Source: Atriophallophorus winterbourni
Taxonomy: Eukaryota; Platyhelminthes; Trematoda; Plagiorchiida; Microphallidae
Assembly (NCBI GenBank): GCA_013407085.1
Contig: JACCGJ010019683.1
Span: 62,001-126,000, forward strand
Reading direction: 5' to 3'
DNA length: 64,000 nucleotides
The notes beneath the pieces were generated by a model. That model was not told where the DNA came from. It made no database searches and saw only the letters and a list, made by a program, of their open reading frames with translations. Below are positions 10,310 to 20,190 of the stretch, in pieces. The position numbers were made by a program, and so were the translations under genes. Position 1 is the stretch's first letter; the number at the start of each line of letters is the position of its first letter.

Positions 10310-10680
10310 GTATCAAAATGTGTAATTCAATGTGATCTTTGCAATGAAAGCAAAAACCGTACGATAGTTAACTGTGGGAGAAAGTTTGCACGCGTGAGCA
10401 AACCGAGTTATTTACGTTGAAACGGTAACTTTGCTGTTAATCTGTGGACCAGATCAAAACGTATAAATTCCGATAGCTCTCGTCTAAGTATAGCAAGAAG
10501 TTTTTGAACGGTTAAAATCCGAGTTGATTTGGCGAAGAAACGGGCAAAAGTGTCAGAGCAACAAAAATACGACCGCACGCCAGTATGTCAGCTGGTTAAG
10601 AACTGCACATTCCATGGTGGGTTTTGCGCTCGTTAAGAAGGACAGGCGCGTTCAATATCAACTGACGCACCACCACCCCT
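10310..10680 (-). repeat. Probable CR1 5' UTR of copy A
   Basis: This stretch aligns, at the same distance and orientation relative to ORF1, with 45.42-45.70 kb upstream of another CR1. Shared words include a GGGCAAAAGTGTCAGAGCAAC-like run at about 10542-10562 (GGACAAAAATGTCAGAGCAAC on the minus strand near 45.48 kb), TACGACCGCACGC just after it, and TTTGCACGCGTGAGCAAA / TTTGTACGCGTGAACAAA. The pairing of position and orientation in two copies argues for element 5' UTR rather than host sequence. Short frames on both strands here are not conserved intact. Confidence 0.6.
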
Positions 10681-11168
10681 ACGTGCAGTATAATCCCTTA
10701 ATTGTTTTGGTCTTGACGTGTGTGAATGACATCTGCTGACAGATTAGCTCGATTGAGTAAACGGTGCGCACACTAGGGTTTCTCTGGATGTTTACCCGAG
10801 CAACCATTGTAGTTGATTTTATATACTCAATTCGTTGCCCAGCCTGAAAGTGTCTTATCATCAAGATGTCTATATAATTATCGAAGCGTTCGACCGCTTT
10901 TATATGTTACTCATACACCCGCGTTATTGAAGATTCGATTTTCCCCTCTGACGCTTCCTTGACGTAAGGTATAAAAACTGTTGCATGCCAAACTTTTTCC
11001 GTTTTACGTTCTGAGTACTTTCATTTGACGTTTAATTATGCTCTCAGGTTAACCATGCTCGGCGAGCCGACGATTAACATCTTCACGAGTTCGCGTATTA
11101 TTGGTGGCATCATTGCACAAGTGTTCAAGTTTGTAATACAGCGATTTCGTTACTGAATTGAATACTAT
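10681..11168. other. No recognisable feature
   Basis: Possibly the outermost 5' end of the CR1 copy. No gene, RNA or repeat motif is visible. Confidence 0.3.
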
Positions 11169-11545
11169 TTAGGGGTGCGTATCTGTGTCGATTGGCTTAC
11201 GATAGTCCGTAGTGCTTATTTTACCATTCTGCTTTCGCGCGATACAGTCCAAGAATGGAAGTGTCCCGTCTGTCGACTCAATTTCCTTTTTAACTTGGAT
11301 TTTGGGATCCAAGTTTTTAAGGTAAGTAGGGAATGCTTCTAATCTGTCTCCTTTTATGATGACAAATGTATCATCGACATAGCGCCACCATAAATTTGGC
11401 CGAAGAACTTCATTGTTTAAAGCTAACTCTTCAAAATGCTCCATGTACATACTCGATAAGACTGGAGAAATAAGTGAGCCTATCGCTAACCCTTCCATTT
11501 GCTAGTATAACTGTCCATTAAACACGAAGTTGTTTCAAATTTAGA
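11169..11545 (-). pseudogene. Penelope-like element reverse transcriptase fragment
   Basis: The minus strand reads FVFNGQLY, one stop, QMEGLAIGSLISPVLSSMYM, then WWRYVDDTFV (the YVDD catalytic box) and GTLPFLDCIARK. The combination of G-x-AMGS-type motif, YVDD and LPFLD followed by a YRKP segment is the signature of Penelope-like retroelements, not of LINEs or gypsy. Only the palm region survives; no GIY-YIG endonuclease was found next to it. The single in-frame stop and the truncation make it dead. Penelope-like elements of flukes and other animals are known to carry hammerhead motifs, which bears on the ribozyme at 4.2 kb. Confidence 0.85.
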
Positions 11546-11624
11546 CAAGTTGCTATACCATTGAGGATTTTGCTGTACACTCATGTTTACCATCTGTCAA
11601 GGTCGTATCTGAATTAAGTGCTCA

Positions 11625-11720
11625 TTTGAATGCATTTCCATTACACACACACCACGACCGGTATTAAGGTGTGTGTCATCATTAGGTAAGGATATTACGA
11701 TCAGGACCCGAGTTCCTTAA
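11625..11720 (+). repeat. Dispersed ACACA/CGACCGG repeat copy
   Basis: Contains ATTACACACACACCACGACCGG and TTAGGTAAGGATATTACGATCAGG-type blocks (each partly diverged), matching 56.66-56.77 kb and, more weakly, 2.55-2.63 kb and 24.34-24.40 kb. It has no coding content. It looks like the left part of the hairpin repeat family without its hairpin. Confidence 0.5.
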
Positions 11721-12320
11721 ATCAGTGGGGCAATGGTAAACCGAGTTTGAAGTTTAAAGCCATTGTTGAATATGGCACAGCAATACCAACTTGATGTCCA
11801 TACCGGATGAGTGCAAACAGCATGAAAACAAGCTTCGTATGTGTGTGTGATGGAATTGGATGCAATTTTTTATTCTAGACAATGAATTCAACTCATTTGG
11901 CACATGTTATTGAACAGGTTGTTCTTGCCATTTTTACTCAGCGGTGGATGACAAATTCACACCTTGAAATCACCATTTCATGTGGAGAATTAGCGCTTCA
12001 GCTCGTAGTGAAATACAAACCTGTTGTTCTATATTCCAACGCAATTGTTATTTTTCGAAAATTCTACGTATACAATACTGTGAAATTCATTAAGTTTCAT
12101 ATTACTCAATATTGATGATTTTAGAAAATATTCTAAGCTCTTATGTGGATGGTCGACCGAAATTCACTGGTGAGTTTACAGAATTTGCAGACATATTTAA
12201 TATTCTTGAGAGTTCTTCATTTAAATTGACAGAACTATTAAATGGATAATCCTGTTCGATTGTTCTGAATATCTTTTTCAAATTACTTAACGTTCTGTTT
12301 GTTCACACTATAGAACTTAC

Positions 12321-12527
12321 AAACATCAATAGAAAATTTAATTCTTTCCGATAATTTCCACAACGTATAAAGTCCACAGAATGTTTGTCAGTATCATGCA
12401 CATAAACCTGGGGTGCAATTGTATACAACTGACATTCTTCAGAACCCGCGAAATCATTTCTGTAATAAATTTTATGACACTTAACAATCTCTTTGATCTT
12501 CAGTAGTGAAATGTAATCACCTTTCAT
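12321..12527 (-). CDS. Candidate 5' exon, unknown protein
   Basis: From an ATG at 12527 the minus strand is open for 69 codons (MKGDYISLLKIKEIVKCH, then VYVHDTDKHSVDF, ending NFLLMF) and runs straight into a consensus donor GTAAGT (12320-12315 on the minus strand). Codon-like composition and the exact donor make it a plausible first or internal exon. I do not recognise the protein, and no continuation exon was found at lower coordinates, where the sequence is repeat DNA. It could equally be a chance frame. Confidence 0.3.
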
Positions 12528-12671
12528 GGTCACGTCATGTTATATTTTGATGTCGACCTTGAACCACGTCATTTAGCAATACGTACGATGAATATCGAGC
12601 ATTATTGAATTTTTCAGAACATGACATCATACATGTCAATAATTTCATACAAATTATTCCATAATTTGTAG

Positions 12672-12775
12672 AAATGTTGGTTGAATTTTTCGGAGATGGA
12701 AAACGCCGTCGGGCGAAGAAACCAAAATTAGAATATGGGGACAACGACAAGTGCAACGATGTTAGTTTTAAATAA
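12672..12775 (+). CDS. Candidate 3'-terminal exon with basic nuclear-type tail
   Basis: After an acceptor-like AG (12670-12671) the plus strand encodes 33 residues from an in-frame ATG at 12674, with a nuclear-localisation-like cluster GKRRRAKKPK and an acidic end, stopping at 12773-12775. AATAAA overlaps the stop (12771-12776), and T-rich DNA follows. This could be the last exon of a gene whose earlier exons lie elsewhere, or a short chance frame. No family is recognised. Confidence 0.22.
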
Positions 12776-13040
12776 AATTTTATTATTTTTTATTTTGCAT
12801 GCCTATTTATGATCACATAAGTTATTGTGAAATTAATAATAATGATAATAAAGCTGTAATAATGTAACGAAAACAGTATTGGTGTTTGTGTGATGAAATT
12901 GCTAACAAGCATGGATTTTTGATAGCTTTTTCGTAAACTTGTTTCAACGCAATATTCCTTAACAAAAAGTTATCAACATTTTTTAAATCATATCATTCAG
13001 TGACGACACTATTTTGACCATAATCTGGACCATAGTGATC

Positions 13041-13048
13041 ATATAGAT
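13041..13048. repeat. hAT target-site duplication, left
   Basis: ATATAGAT, identical to 15502-15509 directly after the right terminus. Confidence 0.95.
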
Positions 13049-15501
13049 CAGGGGTGCGCAACCTGCGGCCGTGAGAGGTATGATATGCGGCCGTTAGTAA
13101 CGTACTTTTGCTCATGTTGACCGCTGTGTGATGCGACCTCGACCGCGTTCATCTGTATTGGGTTGCTGGGTGGTTACAGCAATGTTGTAGGCATAGCGAC
13201 CACTGACTTAGGTCAAAGCCTTAAATCCTCATTGAAGATCGACTGGTGCATCATGATTTGGATTCACTTCCTCGCAGGCGGGTTCGATCGGATCTAATCC
13301 TAACTTTTACACGTGGTTTAATAATATTACCCATGAAAAGAAGGCGCACTTTGACTGATGAGAATAGGAAATTCAACGCCGAGTGGGAAGTTGATTACTT
13401 CGTGATTGAAACTGTCGACCATTGCATGATATGCCTTATATGTGAGCAGGTTTTAAAAACACTAAAAGTGGATAACGCCAGACAGCATTATCGTCGACAT
13501 GAGAGCCACGCTTACGCTAAGATGGACAGTGAGTCAAGAAAAAATTGCGTTGAGAACTTGAAGAAGAAATTGGAGCAGAGAAAAAACACGTTTCAGACAT
13601 TTTTAAATAGAACGAATGTGCTAGTTGAAGCCTCGTACAAGGTGGCTCATATTCTCGGCACTGCAGGAAAATCATATTCGGACGGTGAACTTGTGAAAAA
13701 GTGTCTCGTGGAAGCTGTCAAATGCATTCATCCTGATAAAGAAAGTGATTTTGCTGCCATTCCACTCTCACGTGATACAATTCAGCGCCGGCAATGTACT
13801 ATCGCTAAGCAATTAAAGCAGTCTCTAATGACGAAGGTAAGCCGCTCAAAAACTCTTTTTTCACTGGCTGTTGATGAATCAAATGACATATGTGATTCAG
13901 CACAGCTGCTTATTTTCATTCGAAGCCTGTCGCCAGAATTTGAGATACATGAGGACTTTTTTCCATGGAGTCATTGCATGGCAATACACAAGGGGAGGAC
14001 ATATTTAAAGCTGTAAAGAAGTCCTGCTTTGACTCAGATCTGAACATGACTTGCCTGAGAGGTATTTGTACTGATGGTGCCCCTGTCATGTTGGGTCGAA
14101 AACAAGGATTTGTCGCGCGTTTAATTGAGTATGTGATTGAGGAGTACAATAATAAACATGTGACCAGCCTACACTGTATAATTCATCAAGAAGCACTCTG
14201 CTCTAAAGCGACTGATTTCGGCGAAACAATGAACCAAGTCAAGCAAATAATCATATACATCCGAAGCAATGCCCTACGACACCGGCAGTTTCGTACCATA
14301 CTCTATGACAGTGAAGTGTCTTTTGAAGATGTTTTGTACCATGCCCCAGTTCGATGGCTATCGCAAGGCGAAACAGCATGTCGTGTGTTGAATCTGCGAC
14401 GAGAAATTTCGACGTTCTATGCAACAAAGAATAAGCAGTGTCCTTTGGACGATTCCAACTTCCTGGTTACTTTAGCTTTTCTCGTTGATGTTCTCTCTTA
14501 TATCAATGGTTTGAACCAATACTTGCAAGGCAAGAACTTGAACGTCTGCCAAATGTATCGCAAAGTTCAAGATTTCACAGAAAAGTGTCGTCTACTCCAG
14601 AGGCACATCATGCAAAAACAATACTTTCATTTCTCTCAGCTATCTGCTCTTATTGAACAGCAAGGCATTGATCAGAATAATATCCCCACAACAACATTTG
14701 CTGCCGTTTTCGACTCCATTTTGAAGCAATTCGACGATCGGTTCGAAGAATTCCATGGAATTAAAAAACAACTGCAATTGGTTTCAGCTCCTCATACTGT
14801 CGAAATTGAGAGCGCCCCACTTGAGTTTCAAATGGAATTGCTAGAACTGAAAAATGACGACCTTCTAAAAAACAAATTTAATGAATGCACTGATCTGGTG
14901 GAGGTATGGAAGTCAGCGGTTGCATATCCCAACCTTCGTGAGTTGGCTCGAAACATCCTCGTTCTCTTCGGAAGTACTTACGTATGTGAGGCAGCATTTT
15001 CCAAAATGAAATATCTGAAAAGCAAATACCGATCACGCTTGACGGATTGCAATTTGGAATCATGCTTGCGATTGATGCTCTCTACCTTGCCGGTCGACTT
15101 CAAGAAGTTGACAATGAGCACACAAGATCATGTCACCCACTGAAAATTGCATGAGGTTTTGAATAAAATAAATCATTTATAAGTGTTAAATCAATCATTA
15201 ATAAATGTGTTGTTTTTTCGACTGCATCCTAGTCTAGTCATCTACAGTATAATGGGAATTAAAGTATATTAAAGAGAATAAAAGAATCATTACAGTCACT
15301 TTACATGGAAACAAGTAAATGTATAGTTATTGCTTCACCGCTGGATTCATGTGATTTCATTGTTAGGAAATACAATTTAATGTAAAATCGAGTGTTACCA
15401 CACTTGCAGACTTTTAGAATCAGGACGAAATATGTGCGGCCGTAGTCTCTGTGGAAAGAAAGGGGTTGTGGCCTGTTGGATAGAAAGTTTGCGCACCCCT
15501 G
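13049..15501 (+). mobile_element. hAT DNA transposon, complete with TIRs and 8-bp TSD
   Basis: The element begins CAGGGGTGCGCAAC and ends with the inverted complement: 13 identical terminal bases (CAGGGGTGCGCAA). It is flanked by a perfect 8-bp duplication ATATAGAT at 13041-13048 and 15502-15509, the target size typical of hAT. GCGGCCG occurs twice just inside the left end and once inside the right end, as expected for subterminal transposase sites. Length is 2,453 bp with a single transposase gene on the plus strand and AATAAA after its stop. The TIR sequence and protein are of the Charlie/Ac group. Perfect TSD and one coding lesion imply a recent insertion compared with the LINE debris around it. 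Confidence 0.96.
13333..15143 (+). pseudogene. hAT transposase (ZBED/GTF2IRD2-like), single frameshift
   Basis: Likely start at 13333 (MKRRRTLTDENRKFN). The N-terminus has a BED-like zinc finger (CMICLICEQ ... HYRRHESHAY). The catalytic core includes the first Asp in LAVDESNDICDSAQL and the second in CTDGAPVMLG, then the APVRWLSQGE motif. The C-terminal dimerisation region (GSTYVCEAAFSKMKYLKSKYRSRL, split here as STYVCEAAFSKMKYLK and SKYRSRL) follows. The first frame runs 13246-14016, the second 13965-15143; they join at about 13960-13970 beside a T6 run, where a one-base loss (or two-base gain) breaks an otherwise intact gene. The nearest relatives by motif are the Charlie8-like transposases that gave rise to vertebrate GTF2IRD2 and ZBED/FAM200 genes. 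Cut-and-paste transposition is the role. Confidence 0.93.
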
Positions 15502-15509
15502 ATATAGAT
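15502..15509. repeat. hAT target-site duplication, right
   Basis: ATATAGAT, identical to the left duplication at 13041-13048. Confidence 0.95.
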
Positions 15510-15649
15510 TATTATTTCTGGAGACAATTTAAAGCGGAATGTGGTATTTAAATGGTGAGAATACGAATGTGTGTCGGGAGACTGAATCACACTTTATATA
15601 GGTGCTGGAATGGACATTGGGTTGGATTATTTTGTAGGTTAGACTAAGT

Positions 15650-15860
15650 CATCTAGGTGCACATGCTCTCGTGGGTGCTTATTCCAAGTAGAGGCCTTTG
15701 CTGCTCAAAGGGTAGATTATACTACCCGGTAAGCATTTTAGTTGCCTGATGATAAATCCTTCTGAGTAGCGAGTTGTCTTTTTCTGACGAAGGTGCTTTA
15801 GCTTGCGCTGTGTAACCGCATTGATTATGGATTGTTAGTAGCCAAGTATACTTCATGTAC
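15650..15860 (-). pseudogene. CR1 ORF2 fragment, C-terminal region
   Basis: The plus strand GCTGCTCAAAGGGTAGATTAT and the following GGTAAGCATTTTAGTTGCC-TGATGATAAAT match the long CR1 at 6130-6190 (GCTGCTCAAAGGGTAAATTAT, GGTAACCATTTTGGTTGCC). It therefore encodes the IYHKATKMVTG segment on the minus strand. No frame is open. Confidence 0.75.
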
Positions 15861-16689
15861 GTTTATAGACAGCTGTACACGGTTTAACGTCTGTGACGTG
15901 AGTAACGCGTATTCCACCCTGTCTTAGTTCGACAAATTCAAAACAACAATTCGGATGTTATAAGGTACGGTAATTAGCAACAATTACAACATCAATAATT
16001 ATACAAACCTCAACTGTATAGGAACGCACAGCAAACAGTGGAGCCAAAATACTCCAGAATCAATGATATTAAATGCAACCAAGTTCATTGACGACCTGAG
16101 ATATAAATAGAATGAAAGGAGTTACCAAAATGTCGTCCAAAATTCCCGTAACAATAAAATTGACACCCAAAATGGCGTCCAAGTTTAAGCAAAATACGAG
16201 AGCTCGAAATTGCACCGAAATTCAATGACAAAGCAGACAATGGCCGAAACGAACAATTAAAACAAATAATTGACCAATGGCGTGTAAAGAAAAGGAATTA
16301 CAATAGCAAGTTTTTAATAACAAAAGGAATGTTTTCCATCAAATACCACATACATATAAATACCGGCAAATATAATCAACAAATTTTAGAGTCTGGAAAT
16401 TGATTCAAAATATAAGGTAAAGATGAAGGAAAAGGAAGAATTTCATAAAGGTGCCTCTTACACACGGCATCCCTTTTTCCACACACACAAGGAATCCAAG
16501 ATGTTTCTCTGGAGTGTGTGACTGGAATTCTAAGTGCGCATAAGAATATCAATCATTTTTATCTGAATTATACTTGTAGGAAACGACGGGTAGTTACCTG
16601 AATCAGACAGTGATGAAGCTTAGTTCGTTCTGCTTGCAAAACCAAGGCATTTCGACTGAGTTTATCTTCATGAAAAGATTTACATCAGA
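15861..16689. other. Unassigned sequence between two CR1 fragments
   Basis: About 830 bases separate two pieces of what looks like one CR1 copy. The spacer has no motif I recognise. It may be an old insertion. Confidence 0.3.
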
Positions 16690-17260
16690 TAAGAACAATT
16701 TTATCCCATACCAAATACTTAATATGTTCTGAAATTTGTGATAAAGCTCTCGGTGCTTCGATAGCTCGGAAAATTTTGCCATTTTATTCTGACTTTCACT
16801 TTGCCTTCAGATGAATAACTTGTCGTACATCCAAGGAGAATTCACTTGATACACAAATCCTGCATCTTTCGGATTAATAAAGACTGATCAGCACGATCAA
16901 ATGATTTAAGTTTATGTAAGCAATAGGCATGAATGTAGCTCTCTATATTCAATGATGGCATCCAATCTTTTAGAGTCATTTGCAAATTCGTGGTCGTTAT
17001 TCCGTCTTCCACTAGAGAAATTTGTTTACGCAAAGTCCAGGTTAACGCATTCGCACAACCGTAGCATTCACGTCGACATCAAATAAGATCTAGTCCTCTA
17101 TCAAGCCTGTTAAAATTGGTGACACTGACAGATCCTTTGAACAAAAGACCTACGCATGAAATTTTGCCCAAGCGTCGGTTGTATCACTGACAGTAAGAGT
17201 AAATCCACCCGAATAGAAAAAACTCCAGGTTTAACCACAGTTATTTAACCACAAAAGAAA
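16690..17260 (-). pseudogene. CR1 RT and linker fragment
   Basis: On the minus strand a short frame (17033-16842) contains LHKLKSFDRADQSLLIRKMQ, the decayed equivalent of YSDISKAFDRVNHSLLLQKLQ in copy A, followed by the KVKVRIDGE-type segment near 16800. Above 17040 the linker region with the NPAVVRKHL-like block follows. Several stops and shifts are present. Confidence 0.75.
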
Positions 17261-17640
17261 ACTAAGGAGAACATACATGCGTACGTGTGCTCATTTACAA
17301 TGCCAAACACTCATTTACTTAAGTAAACACGGGTGAATAACGCAATTGCTGCCGATTGAAAACATGCAATCGTTACTCAAAATATTGGGAAGAAGAAAAT
17401 CGATCTTGAATCGCTGATTCCCAATTCATTATTTTGGTTTTTTAAACTATTGATAAAATCATGTTAACATATCCGAAACAAACCGTTAATTCAGCAAAGT
17501 ACGAAAGATGATCTAATCCACTGATAACACTGAATGTTTGAAATCAAGCTTTGACAAATGGCTGGCAATTAACGCATATTACATAACGTATTATAGTGTA
17601 AAATTTGACGGGGTGGAACCTGATTGGTTAATAATTTATG
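17261..17640. other. No recognisable feature
   Basis: AT-rich spacer without motif. Confidence 0.35.
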
Positions 17641-17885
17641 GCGTACGATTTTGATTGGCTGATAGACAATCGTGGTAATTTCTGATTGGCTAAGAATATG
17701 GCTCTCTGCTTGGACTCGGAATCCAAGTTCCACTCATTGATCATCCGCTGTAACAAGAACAGCCATTCCAAAGCGCGTTGGATCAGCGTTTGTTGAGACG
17801 TTGGAACTTGAACCTGTGAGTGATTTAGCAGTGGTTTTCTACTCTCAGGGCTTGCCTTGCCACCCATAATTTACTTGTTTCTTGT
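17641..17885 (+). repeat. Dispersed repeat, pair with 36.0 kb
   Basis: GTTGGATCAGCGTTTGTTGAGACGTTGG, with TTTTCTACTCTCAGGGCTTGCC after it, matches 36.04-36.13 kb (GTTGGATCACCATTTGTTCAGACGTTGG, then CCTCTACCTACAGGGCTTGCC; both quoted in part). The last block also occurs inverted at 27.48 kb. These sit close to LINE 3' ends at 27.5 and 36.3 kb and may be LINE 3' UTR sequence. Confidence 0.5.
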
Positions 17886-18047
17886 TGTAAAGAAACTTAC
17901 ACGGAATATCATCTCTTCCGTGTTCATTCCAGAATAATTTATTTTGTTACATCAATATGGCGATTTCAGGTAATTTGTGACAGTAATTATGAAAGCAAAA
18001 ATGAATCATAAAATGTCATAATCACATTGGTTTTCCTTGCATTCAAG

Positions 18048-18524
18048 ATTACAACGATCCTCGGCGAAATTTGCGACCAATGTACACCAGTAGAAGCACT
18101 CGAAGGTTTGGACGCATTTAAAATCAAACTGAAAGAAACCCAACCAGACTGGACTAAACCGAATAAAATCTATCGGACATTGGCAGTAACGATTACTGGT
18201 TTAGCGAATGTGCGTTATTTGACGGTGCGGAAATATCCGGTGAGTTTTTCATTGGTTCGATTACTCTTAATAGCGATAGCAGTGAAAATATGTTGACTAT
18301 GAATAATTGTCCAGCAACGAATAGTTTGTGATCACATTGGAACGTCGATATCGACTAAACTAGCTTTGGCAATTCAATGTTATATGGGTTTACGTTCAAA
18401 ATTCACTGCTGAGTGGATTTATGTTTCTGTTTTTCACATGTATATACTTGGCGCTGGATGTGGAATAACCAACATTGCTCTAATTACGAATATTTTTGTT
18501 ACATTTCAGATTTCGCCATCGTAG
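18048..18524 (+). CDS. Candidate spliced 3' end of a gene (two exons)
   Basis: An exon at 18048-18239 follows an acceptor with a good pyrimidine tract (TTTTCCTTGCATTCAAG) and ends in the consensus donor GTGAGT. It is exactly 64 codons, open in phase 0: ITTILGEICDQCTPVEALEG, then DAFKIKLKETQPDWTKPNK, then IYRTLAVTITGLANVRYLTV. A second acceptor (TTACATTTCAG, ending 18509) leads to ATT TCG CCA TCG TAG, which closes the protein as ISPS after the KYP of the first exon. The intron is 270 bases. Splice signals, phase and composition agree, so this is likely a real host gene end. I cannot name the family. An upstream exon ending at GCGATTTCAG before GTAATT (about 17970) is possible, but its phase is unclear. 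Confidence 0.5.
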
Positions 18525-18796
18525 AGAAACGATGAAATTCGTGGAGTTCGAGTAAATTCTTTCGTTGCAATAGTGCCTGTACGTCTTAGTACAACGTTGT
18601 AACGAAAGCCTTAAAACCACACAATAAATATCCTGCATTCACTTCCTGCAGTATTCTGATTTTTATAACATTTCGTACGTAGATCATGGACATACGCCCT
18701 CATAATATCTCAAGTCGTCGTTCACACGAAAATTTTATTGAAAAATATCAGTCGAAGTAATGGAAAGGAATTTGTGTGCTATCGGGTAGAAAAGCT

Positions 18797-18845
18797 TTTG
18801 GTAACGTTCCACTTCTGACACGGAAGCTTCGTCAGATCAAGATTG
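18797..18845 (+). repeat. Short repeat shared with 5.49 kb
   Basis: GGTAACGTTCCACTTCTGAC and GGAAGCTTCGTCAGA recur with changes at 5492-5532 (GGTAACGCTTCGGTTCTGAC, AGAAGTTTCGTCAGA). Both copies lie within 150 bases of a CR1 end. The origin is unknown. Confidence 0.4.
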
Positions 18846-18864
18846 ATTGCCAAGATAGGGAGTA

Positions 18865-19985
18865 TGGCAAACAAGCAGTCAACCCACCACCACTTATTTG
18901 ACTTTACCGCTAAGGAGCTACAAGCTGGTGTGGTGCGTAACGAGTGGAAACCGGGACAAATAACACCCACTTACAAAGGAAGTTGCTGATGTGATGTCAA
19001 AAATTACGGGCCCGTGAGATTGGTGTCTTTGGTATTAAACGTTTTTGAGTAAATAATAACTGCAGAAATAGCGCAAGATCTAGATAGGAACGGTTTGTCA
19101 GTTGCCAAACACGGATTTCGCAGAAATCGTTCTTGCCTAGCAAATTTGCGGATAAGCTTACACGATTGGACGAGTGTTGTAGATGCAGATGCATGTATTC
19201 ATGCGTGCTACCTTGACAAGTCGAAAGCTTTCGACAGAGTCGATCATAATTTACTCTCGAACAAGCTACAGAAACGCGGTATTGTTGGAAAATTATATGA
19301 ATGGATTCGTGACAACGGATACATCAGAGTGCGTGTGGATGGCCTATTATTAAAGCAAACCGATGTCACTAGCGGTGTTCGCATGGATGAGTGCTTGGAC
19401 CAATATTGTTCCTAATCAACATGAAAGATTTACCACCACCAAACGAAAGTAAGGCTCACTGAACCTGATCTTACATGAATGCGAATCAGCAATGTTGATG
19501 ATTGTAATTTGCTACAAAACGACCTGTATTTTTTGTTCGACTGGTCGTTAAAAAATAAACTGCCTTTGAATATTCAAAATCCTATGATCATGCACATCGG
19601 TCGCGATCCTGGTTTGTCCTACCAATACGAGCTGGGCAACCAAATCTTGGATTACACTTTAGAAGAAAAGGACCTGAATGGCTGGATTTGCGATATTTTG
19701 AAAGATGGTCTACAATTTGAAGCCGTTTACAAACGCGCGTCTCGGCTGCTAGGCTTGCTTCGGCGGATATTTGGACGTTTTTCCAAGGGCTGTATTCATC
19801 TCATGATGAACAAGCTTAGAGGCTCTGATATATGCAATCCAGAAGTTATATATATATATATATATAGAAGAAGAAGAGTGGCTTTATTCGTGTTCACGAA
19901 TGTATATATATATACTTATAGTTCGACATTATGGTTATTGTAAACTTAATAGTTGTTTCAACCATAAATCTTGAATCTTGGTAAT
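18865..19985 (+). pseudogene. CR1 LINE, RT half (copy D)
   Basis: From about 18900 the plus strand carries RT motifs: WKPGQITPTYKGSC, VAKHGFRRNRSCLANL, YLDKSKAFDRVDHNLL and DVTSGVRM (where SGVPQGSVLGP is usual). After a disrupted YADD region, 19479-19810 reads DDCNLLQNDLYFLFDWSLKN and VYKRASRLLGLLRRIFGRFS. The last ~150 residues are missing, replaced by a TA-repeat-bearing stretch. The copy ends at 19958-19985 with the family tail ACCATAAATCTTGAATCTTGG. Multiple stops and shifts are present. Confidence 0.88.
19843..19866. repeat. (TA)n microsatellite
   Basis: Eleven or so TA units inside the 3' part of the CR1 copy. Confidence 0.9.
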
Positions 19986-20089
19986 ATATTTGGGTGAAAA
20001 TTTCCCAAATACCAGGATCAGTGCTCGATTTGGCTACTACAGTGTGTATGCACATCAATCTGATACAAGTGGACACGGTGAAGGTCAGT

Positions 20090-20190
20090 TGTAGCATGTA
20101 TGTATACGTAGAAGAACAAGCCAGATCCATGTAACGTTCTACACATTCATAGACTGAACGTGGGTCAAAATACCGTCAGGTTACCCAGGC
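20090..20190 (+). repeat. SINE family 2, partial copy
   Basis: GAAGAACAAGCCAGATCC, then ACTGAACGTGGGTC and ATACCGTCAGGTTACCCAGGC-like sequence match the consensus seen at 25.93, 26.53, 28.47 and 45.89 kb (GAAAGCACAAGCCTGATCC, ACTGCACGTGGGC, ATACTGTCAGGTTGCCCAGG). This is an older copy with more changes. Confidence 0.7.

Noticed and set aside
13355..13361. CTGATGA as a second hammerhead
   Set aside because: Inside the transposase coding region, with no stem II and no GAAA at the right distance.
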